Source of the DNA: Pseudomonas yamanorum
GTDB taxonomy: Bacteria > Pseudomonadota > Gammaproteobacteria > Pseudomonadales > Pseudomonadaceae
DNA length: 64,000 nucleotides
Reading direction: 5' to 3'
NCBI RefSeq assembly: GCF_013386765.1
Contig: NZ_JACARE010000023.1
Coordinates: 62,001-126,000 of the forward strand
Part shown: positions 37,582 through 45,188 of the stretch, piece after piece
Position numbering within the stretch: the first letter of the stretch is position 1
How the letters are laid out: every line of letters starts with the position of its first letter
Made by a program: the position numbers and the translations under genes
Notes under the pieces: generated by a model
Databases searched by the model: none
Seen by the model: only the letters and a program-made list of their open reading frames with translations
What the model was told of the DNA's origin: nothing

Positions 37582-39135
37582 ATGCAACACCAGTGGGATG
37601 AAATGCACCGTACCCGCAAGCCCACGTTTGTGCTGTGTGGCGAGCCCCAGGGGGAGGTGCTCAATCTCTACGTCCATGGTTATTCGGCGTTCTTCAACCA
37701 GCAGCAGTTGGGCAATTTTTCGCAGCAACTGGCAACCATCGAAGGCTCCACCAACCTGATGCTGTTCTGGCCGGCCGGGCATTTCCTGGAAAACCTGTTT
37801 GCGCCGTTCAAGGACGTGATCGCCTCGATGCTCGGCGGCGGTAGCCTGGGGGCGGCGACCATTGGGGTGGGCAAGGCGATTGCCTATTTCCTTGACCACT
37901 ACAAGAGCGTCGAGGCGCGGGTGGACGAGGTGGCTAAAAGCCTGCTGCCCGAGCTGGCCAACTACCTGCACGGCGAGTCGATCAAGGTGCGGCAGATCAA
38001 CCTGATCGGCCATTCCCTGGGCGCGCGGATCCTGGTCAAGAGCCTGCTGGCCAGCCCTGAAGTGGCCCGTGAGTTGCCGCTGAACAACCTGTTGTTGATG
38101 GGCGGCGCCATTTGTACGTCCAGCCCGTGGGACCAGGTGTCGGCGCCACTCACGGGGCGCGTGATCAATTGCCACTCCAGCAAGGATTGGGCCCTGGCGC
38201 TCAAGCCCGACACTGAACGCTGCATCGGCCGGTATGCGATCCCGGTAACACCTGCGCTCAAGGCCAAGGTGGCGAATGTCCACTTGGCAACCTTTGACCA
38301 CGCCGCCTACTGGCCGCAGTTGAAGACGGTGGTGCAGTACACCGACCTGTTGCAGGAGCGCCGGGGCATGATCCGCGCCGATCAGCGCAGCAGCGAAGTT
38401 CGGTTTGCCGAAGAGGATGTCGACCTGTTTCCGCTGTTGCTGCAGGCGCGACCGGAAGAGTTGAAGTTTTTCGCCGAGCTGATGGCGCAGAAGCGCAGTG
38501 CGTCTATCGATGCCACGGTGCGTGAGCCGTTGAAGCTGGCCATCGAGTTGCAGCGCATGGGCGGCGACACCTTTATGAACCTGGCCCGCGGCCATGGCGT
38601 GAGCTATCGCGAAATCGCCCAGGATGTGGCGCAGCGCGTGGGCATCAAGTTCGATGAGCCGATCGAGACCGTTGCACTGGCGGAGCTGGAACTGCAGGTC
38701 GCCGAGCGGCTGATCGAGCAATACAAGGACAAGCTCAGCCAGGCCGATCGCCAAGTGTTCGAGGCCGAGTTGAAGGCCGCAGCTCAGAAAGAGCAGGGCT
38801 TTTTCAATCGATTCGATGTCGGGCGTTCAGCGACGACCGCCCTGAGTGGCACCGCGCTGGCCGGGCTCACCGGGTTTATCCTGCGCCGGGGCGCTGCTTC
38901 GGCAATTCCGGTGGTTGGGCAGGCGCTGGCCGCCGCGATGCTGGTGGTGACCGGGGTGCGGGCATTTTCAGGCCCGGCGTACTCCATCACTACCTTGGCG
39001 GTGCTGGTGATCGGGGTGATTCGAGAGCGCATGGAGCGCGAGGCGCTGAACCAGGAGATGGATCTGGTGGTCCAGGTGGTAGAGGCGTTTGATCTGCCCC
39101 GGGAGACGGTGATGCGTACCGTCGCGTCTGACTGA
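37582..39135 (+). CDS. Predicted alpha/beta-hydrolase (DUF726-like) fused to YaaW-like region and hydrophobic tail
   Basis: A 517-residue protein without signal peptide. Residues about 25-260 are alpha/beta-hydrolase-like: LNLYVHGYSAFF, then the nucleophile elbow LIGHSLGARILVKSL (about 140), resembling DUF726/TMCO4 lipase-type proteins. Residues about 270-410 resemble the YaaW/DUF3944 family (LLLQARPEELKFFAELM, GGDTFMNLARGHGVSYREIAQDV). The last about 100 residues contain two hydrophobic, glycine-rich segments (LAGLTGFILRR; AIPVVGQALAAAMLVVTGV) that may insert into membrane. AGGAG at 37567-37571 supports ATG 37582. The function is unknown. The domain assignments come from motif memory and need a profile search. 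Confidence 0.75.
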   Translation: MQHQWDEMHRTRKPTFVLCGEPQGEVLNLYVHGYSAFFNQQQLGNFSQQLATIEGSTNLMLFWPAGHFLENLFAPFKDVIASMLGGGSLGAATIGVGKAIAYFLDHYKSVEARVDEVAKSLLPELANYLHGESIKVRQINLIGHSLGARILVKSLLASPEVARELPLNNLLLMGGAICTSSPWDQVSAPLTGRVINCHSSKDWALALKPDTERCIGRYAIPVTPALKAKVANVHLATFDHAAYWPQLKTVVQYTDLLQERRGMIRADQRSSEVRFAEEDVDLFPLLLQARPEELKFFAELMAQKRSASIDATVREPLKLAIELQRMGGDTFMNLARGHGVSYREIAQDVAQRVGIKFDEPIETVALAELELQVAERLIEQYKDKLSQADRQVFEAELKAAAQKEQGFFNRFDVGRSATTALSGTALAGLTGFILRRGAASAIPVVGQALAAAMLVVTGVRAFSGPAYSITTLAVLVIGVIRERMEREALNQEMDLVVQVVEAFDLPRETVMRTVASD

Positions 39136-39176
39136 TAAGCTGCGTTCACGTCTTGTGTGAATGCCTGGTACCCCGC

Positions 39177-40499
39177 GTGAAATTCAGCCTGCCCAAAATC
39201 GCTACCGCCCCGTTCTGCCCGCCGGAAGTCGCCGGCTCCATCGTCGTTGATCCCAGCGCTTCATTTTTCAAGCGCATACTGAAATTTGCCGGCCCCGGCT
39301 TGCTGATTTCCATCGGCTACATGGACCCGGGTAACTGGGCCACGGCCATCGAAGCCGGTTCGCGCTACGGCTACAACTTGTTGTTCGTGGTGCTGTTGGC
39401 CAGCCTGGCCGGGATGGCGGTGCAATGCCTGTGCTCCCGGCTGGGCATCGCCACCGGCAAGGACCTGGCGCAATTGAGCCGTGAGCGCTACAGCCGGCGC
39501 TCGTCGTTCGTGCAGTGGGTCCTCGCGGAAATCTCGATCATCGCCACCGACCTCGCCGAAGTCCTCGGCTGCGCCCTGGCGTTTCACCTGTTGCTGGGCG
39601 TGTCCCTGACCACCGGGATTGTGATCACCGCCTTCGATACGCTGTTGATCCTGGCCCTGCAAAACCGCGGTTTCCGCCGGCTGGAAGCGATCATGCTGGC
39701 GCTGGTGGCGACCATCGGCGTGTGTTTCTTCATCGAGCTGGTGCTGATCAAGCCTTACTGGCCCGACGTGTTCCGTGGTTTCACGCCGTCGCTGTCGGCC
39801 ATCAGTGATGCCGCACCGTTGTACCTGGCCATCGGCATACTGGGCGCCACGGTGATGCCCCATAACCTGTACCTGCACACCTCCATTGTGCAAACCCGGC
39901 TGTTCGGCAAGGACCTGGCCAGCCGCCAGGACGCGGTCAAGCTGGCGCGTATCGACACCATTGGTTCCCTGGCCCTGGCCCTGCTGGTCAACGCGGCCAT
40001 CCTGATACTGGCCGCCGCGGCGTTCCACCAGACCGGTCACACGGACGTAGTGGAAATCCAGGACGCCTACCACTTGCTGGACCCGCTGGTGGGCGGCGCC
40101 TTCGCCAGTGTGCTGTTCGGTGTTGCGTTGTTGGCGTCCGGCCAGAGCTCGACGTTCACCGGCACCATCGCCGGGCAGGTGATCATGGAGGGCTACCTCA
40201 ACCTGCGTATTCCCTGCTGGCAGCGGCGCCTGATCACCCGTGGCTTGGCGCTGATCCCGGCGTTCCTCGGGGTGTGGCTGATGGGCGACGACGCCATCGG
40301 CAAGTTGCTGATCCTCAGCCAGGTGGTGTTGAGCCTGCAGTTGCCGTTTGCGCTGTACCCACTGATCCGCATGACGGGTGACAAGCGCCTGATGGGGCCG
40401 TTCGTTAACCGTTTGCCGACGCGCCTGCTGGCTTGGGGCTTGTTTGTGGTGATCAGCGCGGCAAATGCCTGGCTGATCGGGCAGTGGGTGTTTTTTTGA
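39177..40499 (+). CDS. mntH: NRAMP-type Mn2+/Fe2+ transporter MntH
   Basis: A 440-residue NRAMP protein with about 11 transmembrane segments. The metal-site motif YMDPGNWATAIEAG (about 48-61) and MPHNLYLHTS (about 227) are intact, so proton-driven Mn2+ import is the likely role. The start is uncertain: GTG 39177 matches the usual Pseudomonas opening (KFSLPKIATAPFCPPEVAGS), and the frame opens at 39153. It follows the hydrolase gene by 41 bases and may be cotranscribed with it. I see no MntR or Fur box. Confidence 0.94.
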   Translation: MKFSLPKIATAPFCPPEVAGSIVVDPSASFFKRILKFAGPGLLISIGYMDPGNWATAIEAGSRYGYNLLFVVLLASLAGMAVQCLCSRLGIATGKDLAQLSRERYSRRSSFVQWVLAEISIIATDLAEVLGCALAFHLLLGVSLTTGIVITAFDTLLILALQNRGFRRLEAIMLALVATIGVCFFIELVLIKPYWPDVFRGFTPSLSAISDAAPLYLAIGILGATVMPHNLYLHTSIVQTRLFGKDLASRQDAVKLARIDTIGSLALALLVNAAILILAAAAFHQTGHTDVVEIQDAYHLLDPLVGGAFASVLFGVALLASGQSSTFTGTIAGQVIMEGYLNLRIPCWQRRLITRGLALIPAFLGVWLMGDDAIGKLLILSQVVLSLQLPFALYPLIRMTGDKRLMGPFVNRLPTRLLAWGLFVVISAANAWLIGQWVFF

Positions 40500-40509
40500 A
40501 CCCGGTCAT

Positions 40510-40887
40510 TCAGGTCAGAACCGCCAATGACGTGTATTTCGCCACCATCGGATCGGCTGTCACCAGCTTCATCGGTTCGATGATGGCCGTCGCGATGATC
40601 AGTCGGTCAAACGGGTCCCGGTGATGGTGCTCGAGGTCCTTCACCGCGATGGCGTGTTCTGAGGTGATGGGTAATTCCACGTAACCGCTTTCGAGGCAGT
40701 ATTCGCGAATTTCCTCCAGGTTGACGTTGAGCTTGCCGAGCCCGACCTTTATTGCCAGCTCCCAGAATGTGGCAGCGCTGACGTAGATTTCTGCCGCGTT
40801 CTCGATCAGCTTTCGGGCCTTGGTGGACAGTTTTGGATCATCGCTCAGGGCCCACAGCAGGATGTGGGTGTCCAGCAACACCCTCAT
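40510..40887 (-). CDS. PIN-domain toxin (VapC-like)
   Basis: A 125-residue PIN-domain ribonuclease toxin. The acidic residues of the Mg2+ site are visible in LLDTHILLWAL, AATFWELAIKV and HRDPFDRLIIATA. Its ATG overlaps the stop of the antitoxin gene (ATGA), the usual arrangement in type II toxin-antitoxin operons. It converges on mntH with 10 bases between the stops. Confidence 0.93.
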   Translation of the reverse strand: MRVLLDTHILLWALSDDPKLSTKARKLIENAAEIYVSAATFWELAIKVGLGKLNVNLEEIREYCLESGYVELPITSEHAIAVKDLEHHHRDPFDRLIIATAIIEPMKLVTADPMVAKYTSLAVLT

Positions 40888-41123
40888 GGGTGGTTTCCCT
40901 CGAACGCATCCAGCATGTCGTCTGGCAATGGCGCATCAAAGTCATCCGGTAGCACCAGTTTCCCTTTCATTGCGCCGATGCGCCGGCCTGTCGGCTTCCC
41001 GACGGGGACAAGGCGGGCCATGGCGCGCCCATGCTTGGCGATGGTGATGATTTGGCCGGCGGCGGCATCATCGACCAGTTTCGACAGGTTATTTTTTGCT
41101 TCGCCCAACGGTACGGTAATCAT
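40884..41123 (-). CDS. Phd/YefM-type antitoxin
   Basis: A 79-residue antitoxin with the Phd/YefM N-terminal DNA-binding fold (MITVPLGEAKNNLSKLVDDAAAG, then ITIAKHGRAMARLVP) and an acidic toxin-binding C-terminus (LPDDFDAPLPDDMLDAF). GGGGAA precedes ATG 41123. The frame remains open for 101 codons upstream. An in-frame ATG at 41255 with a good AGGAG site could give a 123-residue variant, but translating it would run through the palindromic operator, so the short form is preferred. Confidence 0.9.
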   Translation of the reverse strand: MITVPLGEAKNNLSKLVDDAAAGQIITIAKHGRAMARLVPVGKPTGRRIGAMKGKLVLPDDFDAPLPDDMLDAFEGNHP

Positions 41124-41137
41124 GTGGTCTTCCCCGG

Positions 41138-41161
41138 ATTTTGGCCAAATATAGCCAAAAT
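41138..41161. promoter_or_regulatory. Palindromic operator of the toxin-antitoxin operon
   Basis: A perfect inverted repeat ATTTTGGC-N8-GCCAAAAT lies 15 bases upstream of the antitoxin ATG, in an AT-rich stretch within GC-rich surroundings. Type II antitoxins repress their own operon through such sites. The rest of 41162-41392 shows no gene I can support apart from the possible in-frame antitoxin extension. Confidence 0.75.
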
Positions 41162-41392
41162 TTCGAAGCCAAGCAAAGGTCAGCCGACTGCTGGTCGAGG
41201 GTGATTTTTGCGCGTGTGAGTGGGTGTTTCCGAACGGGTAATGACTGGCATCCATGACGTCTCTCCTGAAGGAATTCATCGAAGTCTGCCCGAGTGCAAG
41301 AGACTTTGGACCAGTGTTTCGCAAAAACAGACTGGACTTACCCGAAGGAGAATTTTCTCTGACAGGGTGGGGCGAATAGGGGCACTGAGCGT

Positions 41393-42325
41393 TCACCGGT
41401 CCCAGTACGGCACCGTCCCAAAACACTCGACGAAGTAGTCGATCACGGTGCGCACCTTCAACGACAACCGCCGACTACCCGGCCACAACGCGGCAATCTG
41501 TTGCGGCTCCAGGGTCGTCGCCACTTGATAGTCGGTCAGCACCGCCTGCAGCGTACCGGCGCGCAGGCCTTCGCCGATCAGCCACGATGGAAACACCACC
41601 AGGCCAAGGCCTTGTTCGGCGGCGTGGGTCAGGGTGTCGGCATGGTTGCCGGTGATCGGGCCTTTGACGCTGTAGGGCGTCCAGTCACCCTGGTCACGGC
41701 GGAAGAACCAGCGCTGCTGGCCGGTAACGCCCTTGTAGGCCAGGCATTGGTGGTTGACCAGTTCGTCGGGATGTTGCGGTGTACCGAAACGCTCCAGATA
41801 GCCGGGACTGGCGGCGAGGCGGAAGCGCTGGGGGGCGAAGATTCGCGCCTGCATGCCGGAATCGTTCAGCACGCCAATGCGAAACAGCAGGTCGGTGCCG
41901 TCTTGCAACGGGTCGACGTAGGTGTCGGTTTGCTGGATATCCAGTTGCAGCTTCGGATAACGCCGGCACAACTCCCCCAGCCACGGCGACAGATGGCGCT
42001 GGCCAAACACCATGGGCGCGTTGATGCGCACCAGCCCACTGGGTTCGCTTTCCTGTTCCTGCAGCGCCTGGCCGGCGGCTTCCAGTTGCTCCAGCATCAA
42101 CCGTGCATGACGGCCCAGCAGGCGCCCGGCTTCGGTAGGGCTGACGGCACGGGTATGCCGATACAACAGCTGCTGGCCCAGGGCCTGTTCCATCAGTTGG
42201 ATTTGCCGGGAAATGGAGGAGGGCGCCAGGCCCTCGCGGCGTGCGACTTCAGAGAAACTGCCGTAGTCCAGCACGGCGACAAACAGGCGAAGCGCCTTGA
42301 AACTCAGTTCGTTCAAGCCCTGCAT
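41393..42325 (-). CDS. LysR-family transcriptional regulator
   Basis: A 310-residue LysR protein with complete HTH (YGSFSEVARREGLAPSSISRQ) and effector domain. The frame opens at GTG 42331 with ATG codons at 42328 and 42325. The CGGAG at 42331-42335 is best spaced for 42325. It is divergent from two DMT transporter genes across a 118-base region that contains inverted repeats, so it probably controls them. Its product resembles the PtrR/YafC-like subgroup used to regulate efflux and stress genes, but the effector is unknown. Confidence 0.9.
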   Translation of the reverse strand: MQGLNELSFKALRLFVAVLDYGSFSEVARREGLAPSSISRQIQLMEQALGQQLLYRHTRAVSPTEAGRLLGRHARLMLEQLEAAGQALQEQESEPSGLVRINAPMVFGQRHLSPWLGELCRRYPKLQLDIQQTDTYVDPLQDGTDLLFRIGVLNDSGMQARIFAPQRFRLAASPGYLERFGTPQHPDELVNHQCLAYKGVTGQQRWFFRRDQGDWTPYSVKGPITGNHADTLTHAAEQGLGLVVFPSWLIGEGLRAGTLQAVLTDYQVATTLEPQQIAALWPGSRRLSLKVRTVIDYFVECFGTVPYWDR

Positions 42326-42337
42326 CATCACTCCGTT

Positions 42338-42388
42338 CTGTGCGATTTACGCAAAGGTGTTGTCGGCATGCTCCCATTTATCGCACAG
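42338..42388. promoter_or_regulatory. Inverted repeats between LysR and DMT genes
   Basis: CTGTGCGAT at 42338-42346 is repeated in perfect inverted orientation, ATCGCACAG, at 42380-42388. The left copy also starts a smaller palindrome, TGCG-ATTTA-CGCA (42341-42353). Paired sites about 40 bases apart suit tetrameric LysR binding at a divergent promoter. Confidence 0.55.
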
Positions 42389-42443
42389 CAGTGCCACCGG
42401 ATAATGCGCGCCATTGTTCCTCTCTCTAACGCGCAGGTGATGT

Positions 42444-42929
42444 ATGCAGGCTTCTTCAATGGCGGGTGTGGCTCAGGCCAGGCCCAAGACGTTTCTTCGG
42501 TTGCTGTTGCTGCCACTGGTGATTTTCGCCGGCATGGGCTTGTCGGTAGAGGCCGGGTTGCTGGGCCCGCTGGGTGTGCAGGTCGGGCATTTGTGGGCGA
42601 CCTTGAGCATCTTCGGCGTCGGCTCGGCGATCCTGTTTTTGCTGCTGCTGTTCAGCGGTCCGCAAAAGGGCCCGGCGTTGACCGATCTGCCGCGCTGGCA
42701 ATTGATTGGTGGCTTCCTGGGGCCGATGTACGTGGTGGTGCTGACCCTGGCCACACCGCATATCGGCATCGCGATGACCATGATCGTGATCTTGTCGGGC
42801 CAGGTGGGCAAGAGCGTGCTGATCGACCACTTTGGCTGGTTCGGCACTGCACGCAAGCGGGTCAACGTGGAGCGTTGGATCGCACTGGGGTTGATTGTGG
42901 TGGCACTTGTTCTGATTGCACGGGGTTAA
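42444..42929 (+). CDS. YdcZ-type (DUF606) DMT membrane protein, first of pair
   Basis: A 161-residue inner-membrane protein with about five transmembrane segments, of the YdcZ/DUF606 half-size drug/metabolite transporter family. The duplicated-family motif LPRWQLIGGFLGPMYVVVLTLATPHIGIAMTMIVI, split here for reading as LPRWQLIGG and GPMYVVVL, has a counterpart in the next gene. Half-size DMT proteins act as homo- or heterodimers, and the two adjacent genes probably form a heterodimer. The substrate is unknown. It is four bases from the next gene and divergent from the LysR regulator. Confidence 0.85.
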   Translation: MQASSMAGVAQARPKTFLRLLLLPLVIFAGMGLSVEAGLLGPLGVQVGHLWATLSIFGVGSAILFLLLLFSGPQKGPALTDLPRWQLIGGFLGPMYVVVLTLATPHIGIAMTMIVILSGQVGKSVLIDHFGWFGTARKRVNVERWIALGLIVVALVLIARG

Positions 42930-42933
42930 GGCG

Positions 42934-43389
42934 ATGAATCTGATTCTATTGTTGGTAGTGGTGGTGGCCGCCGGTGCGGTGTTGAGTGTGCAGGCAGCCA
43001 TCAACGGCCGCCTCGGGCAGGCGGTGGGCGTTTTGCGCAGCAGTCTGCTGACGTTTGTGGTGGGGGCAATCAGTACGGGTTTGCTGATTCTGTTCTTTGA
43101 ACCGGCCCATGCCGTCAGCCTGCTGGACGTGCCGAAATGGCAACTGACCGGGGCGTTGTTCGGGGTGGTGTACATGATGGTGATGGTCGGTGCGGTACCG
43201 ATTGTCGGCACGGCGGTGGCCACGGTGGCCGTAATTGTCGGCCAGTTGGGCATGGGCATGCTGATCGACAACTTCGGCTGGCTCGGCAACCCTGCCATCG
43301 AGCTGTCCGGCAGCCGGATCGTGGCGATGCTCTGCCTGGCGCTGGCCCTGGTGTTCATGTACCGCAGCAACGCTCGTCGGGCGGACTGA
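42934..43389 (+). CDS. YdcZ-type (DUF606) DMT membrane protein, second of pair
   Basis: A 151-residue membrane protein paralogous to the preceding gene: VPKWQLTGALFGVVYM and GTAVATVAVIVGQLGMGMLIDNFGW parallel the first protein's LPRWQLIGGFLGPMYV and VILSGQVGKSVLIDHFGW. The N-terminus (VLSVQAAINGRLGQAVG) is typical of the family. GGGGTTAAGG lies just before ATG 42934; the frame is open six codons earlier. It is cotranscribed with its partner. Confidence 0.87.
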   Translation: MNLILLLVVVVAAGAVLSVQAAINGRLGQAVGVLRSSLLTFVVGAISTGLLILFFEPAHAVSLLDVPKWQLTGALFGVVYMMVMVGAVPIVGTAVATVAVIVGQLGMGMLIDNFGWLGNPAIELSGSRIVAMLCLALALVFMYRSNARRAD

Positions 43390-43481
43390 CGGGCCTTTGA
43401 ACCTTGCATCATTGCCTATAGTCACTCCTTGAGGTGCTGGCGTTCGCCGCACCTGGACGACCATGAAAAAGGAGTCTGACC

Positions 43482-43652
43482 ATGCAAGAGAAAACATGCG
43501 CCTGCCCTCACTGCAACTGCCAGTTGGGGAAAAACGCGGTGATGAAGGATGGTAAGGGCTATTGCTGCCAAGGCTGCGCCGAGCATCATGCCCATGGTGA
43601 GCCTTGTGCTTCGGCGACCGGGTGCGAATGTGCCAAGTCGGCCCATGGCTAA
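43482..43652 (+). CDS. Bacterial metallothionein
   Basis: A 56-residue Cys-rich protein with ten Cys (C6, C8, C11, C13, C28, C29, C32, C42, C48, C50) and several His. The layout CxCxxCxC...YCCxxC...GEPC...CxC is that of Pseudomonas/cyanobacterial metallothioneins (SmtA/PmtA type). It should bind Zn(II) or Cd(II) in the cytoplasm. A strong AAGGAG lies 8 bases before ATG 43482. The gene is small and easily missed by length cut-offs. It stands alone between the DMT pair and a REPIN. Confidence 0.93.
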   Translation: MQEKTCACPHCNCQLGKNAVMKDGKGYCCQGCAEHHAHGEPCASATGCECAKSAHG

Positions 43653-43665
43653 CGCAGGCCACCTC

Positions 43666-43767
43666 CTGTAGGAGCGAGCTTGCTCGCGAAACACCCGAGA
43701 GCGACGCGGGGCACCCGATGCCCCGCGTCATCGTTAACGACCTTCGCGAGCAAGCTCGCTCCTACAG
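43666..43767. repeat. REPIN (GTAGGAGCGAGCTTGCTCGCG class)
   Basis: Inverted REP arms at 43666-43688 and 43745-43767. The centre (GACGCGGGG...CCCCGCGTC, continuing into a GTTAACG box) is itself an inverted repeat and is almost identical to that of the REPIN at 46156-46257, so these two are recent copies of one element. Confidence 0.9.
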
Positions 43768-43770
43768 GTT

Positions 43771-44013
43771 TCAGACACTGGAGCGCGCATCCGAGCGGCG
43801 CCATTGCACGTTTTCGATGCCGAATTTCTCGGCCTGGGGCTGGCTGGTCTTCTTCACCTGCTCCCGGGCAAAGCGCCCGATGCGACCCACGCCCGCGTCG
43901 CAGCTTGCCCAATGCCAGGCTTCGGCGTTGTCGAGTTTTTCCAGGCGGATGATGAATGACTTGGGCTGGCCATGCAGCGTGTAGTCGATCACGAAAAGTT
44001 TTGCGTTAGTCAT
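43771..44013 (-). CDS. Small conserved Pseudomonas protein (DUF6555-like)
   Basis: An 80-residue soluble basic protein with N-terminal MTNAKLFVIDYTLHGQPKSF and a central AWHWASCDAGVGRIGRF motif. It has no signal peptide or membrane segment. I recall this pattern from a conserved Pseudomonas family named DUF6555, but cannot confirm the number. The function is unknown. Its stop lies next to the REPIN, and its promoter region is shared with the divergent AraC gene. Confidence 0.7.
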   Translation of the reverse strand: MTNAKLFVIDYTLHGQPKSFIIRLEKLDNAEAWHWASCDAGVGRIGRFAREQVKKTSQPQAEKFGIENVQWRRSDARSSV

Positions 44014-44130
44014 GGATCCGTTAACCCTCCTTGTGTCTTTAAGTGACCCTCCCCAGGCGGTAAAAATTCACTCGGATTATCCGACACGGGTCATTACCAT
44101 GGCTGTCCATCCTTCAACGATGTGCCTTCC

Positions 44131-44895
44131 ATGGCCCTTGCCGCGCCCCCCGACCTCAGTAACCACGCCGTCCCCGTGCAACCCTTGGCGCGCACCTACC
44201 CGCGTGGGTTGTACGTTGAGCCGCATCAACATGATTGGGGCCAGTTGCTGTATGCGATGAGTGGCGTGATGTGGGTCGAGACTCCCCAGGAAGCGCTGGT
44301 GGTGCCGCCCCAGCGCGCGGTGTGGCTGCCGCCGGGTGTGGAGCACGGGATTCGCGTGGTGTCCGACCTGCAGATGCGCAACATCTACCTGCGCCCGGCA
44401 CTGGCCGCGACCCTGGACAGCCAGGTGCAAGTGATCGAGGTCGGCGGGCTGCTGCGCGAACTGATCGTGGCGTTGGTAGAGCAGGGCGACAAGGGTGATC
44501 AGGCCTACTACGAGGCAGTGGTCGGCCTGGCCCTGCTGGAGCTGCAACGGGCCCGGCGTTCGCCGATTCGCATTGCCTTGCCCGTGGGCGCCGACCGCCG
44601 CCTGATGAGCGCGTGCCAGGCGGTGATGGCGTCGCCGTCCCTGGACATTCCCTTCGAGCAGCACGCCGAAGCCTCCGGTGCCAGCGTGCGCACCCTGGCC
44701 CGGCTGTTCCAGAACAGCCTGGGCATGGGCTTTGCCGAGTGGCGTCGGCAGGTGCAACTGGCCACCGCCGTGGCCGAGTTGATCCAGGGCCAGTCGGTCA
44801 GTGCCATCGCCCGGTCGCTGGGTTATTCACCCAGCAGTTTCAGCGACATGTTTCGCCGTGAACTGGGGATGGCGCCGTCGCAGTATCCTGTCTGA
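44131..44895 (+). CDS. AraC-family regulator with cupin sensor
   Basis: A 254-residue regulator. The N-terminal cupin domain (about 25-110: EPHQHDWGQLLYAMSG, VPPQRAVWLPPGVEHGIRV) is followed by a C-terminal AraC-type double HTH (FEQHAEASGASVRTLARLFQ; AIARSLGYSPSSFSDMFRRELG). GTG 44122 or ATG 44131 could start it; I use ATG. It precedes the XapX/oxidoreductase pair by about 90 bases and may activate those genes, but there is no direct evidence. Confidence 0.88.
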   Translation: MALAAPPDLSNHAVPVQPLARTYPRGLYVEPHQHDWGQLLYAMSGVMWVETPQEALVVPPQRAVWLPPGVEHGIRVVSDLQMRNIYLRPALAATLDSQVQVIEVGGLLRELIVALVEQGDKGDQAYYEAVVGLALLELQRARRSPIRIALPVGADRRLMSACQAVMASPSLDIPFEQHAEASGASVRTLARLFQNSLGMGFAEWRRQVQLATAVAELIQGQSVSAIARSLGYSPSSFSDMFRRELGMAPSQYPV

Positions 44896-44984
44896 GGCTT
44901 GGCCGAAATCCTGAAGCACTTGGCCGATGCTTCGGATTTGAGCCCCCTACACTGACCGCATCAACCCTTGCTGCGGAGCGTTCC

Positions 44985-45158
44985 ATGAATTACCTGATTT
45001 CCTTGGCCATCGGCCTGTTGGTCGGCGTGATTTACGGTGCCCTGGACTTTCGTTCGCCTGCGCCTCCCGCCATCGCCCTGGTGGGGCTGATGGGCATGTT
45101 GATGGGCGAGAAGCTCTGGCCCATGGGGCGGCAGTTGATCAGCAGCTGGTTGTCCTGA
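44985..45158 (+). CDS. XapX-domain membrane peptide
   Basis: A 57-residue protein with two hydrophobic segments (NYLISLAIGLLVGVIYG and IALVGLMGMLMGEKLWP), matching the XapX family of tiny inner-membrane proteins with unknown function. GCGGAG is well placed before ATG 44985. It is followed by the oxidoreductase gene 30 bases later, so the two probably share a transcript. It is short enough to be dropped by ORF length filters. Confidence 0.88.
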   Translation: MNYLISLAIGLLVGVIYGALDFRSPAPPAIALVGLMGMLMGEKLWPMGRQLISSWLS

Positions 45159-45188
45159 AACCCTTTTTAACCTCGATGGATGTTGGCC

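Noticed and set aside
41124..41426. Full 180-codon form of the antitoxin frame
   Set aside because: The upstream part has no conserved content and would be translated through the operator. Only the 79-residue form matches Phd; the ATG at 41255 is kept only as a possibility in the findings.
41501..42937. 478-codon plus-strand frame across the LysR gene and the first DMT gene
   Set aside because: It is antisense to a clear LysR protein and in the wrong frame for the DMT protein, without any domain signature.
44077..44757. 226-codon minus-strand frame opposite the AraC gene
   Set aside because: The plus strand encodes a clear cupin-AraC regulator. The antisense product has no motif.
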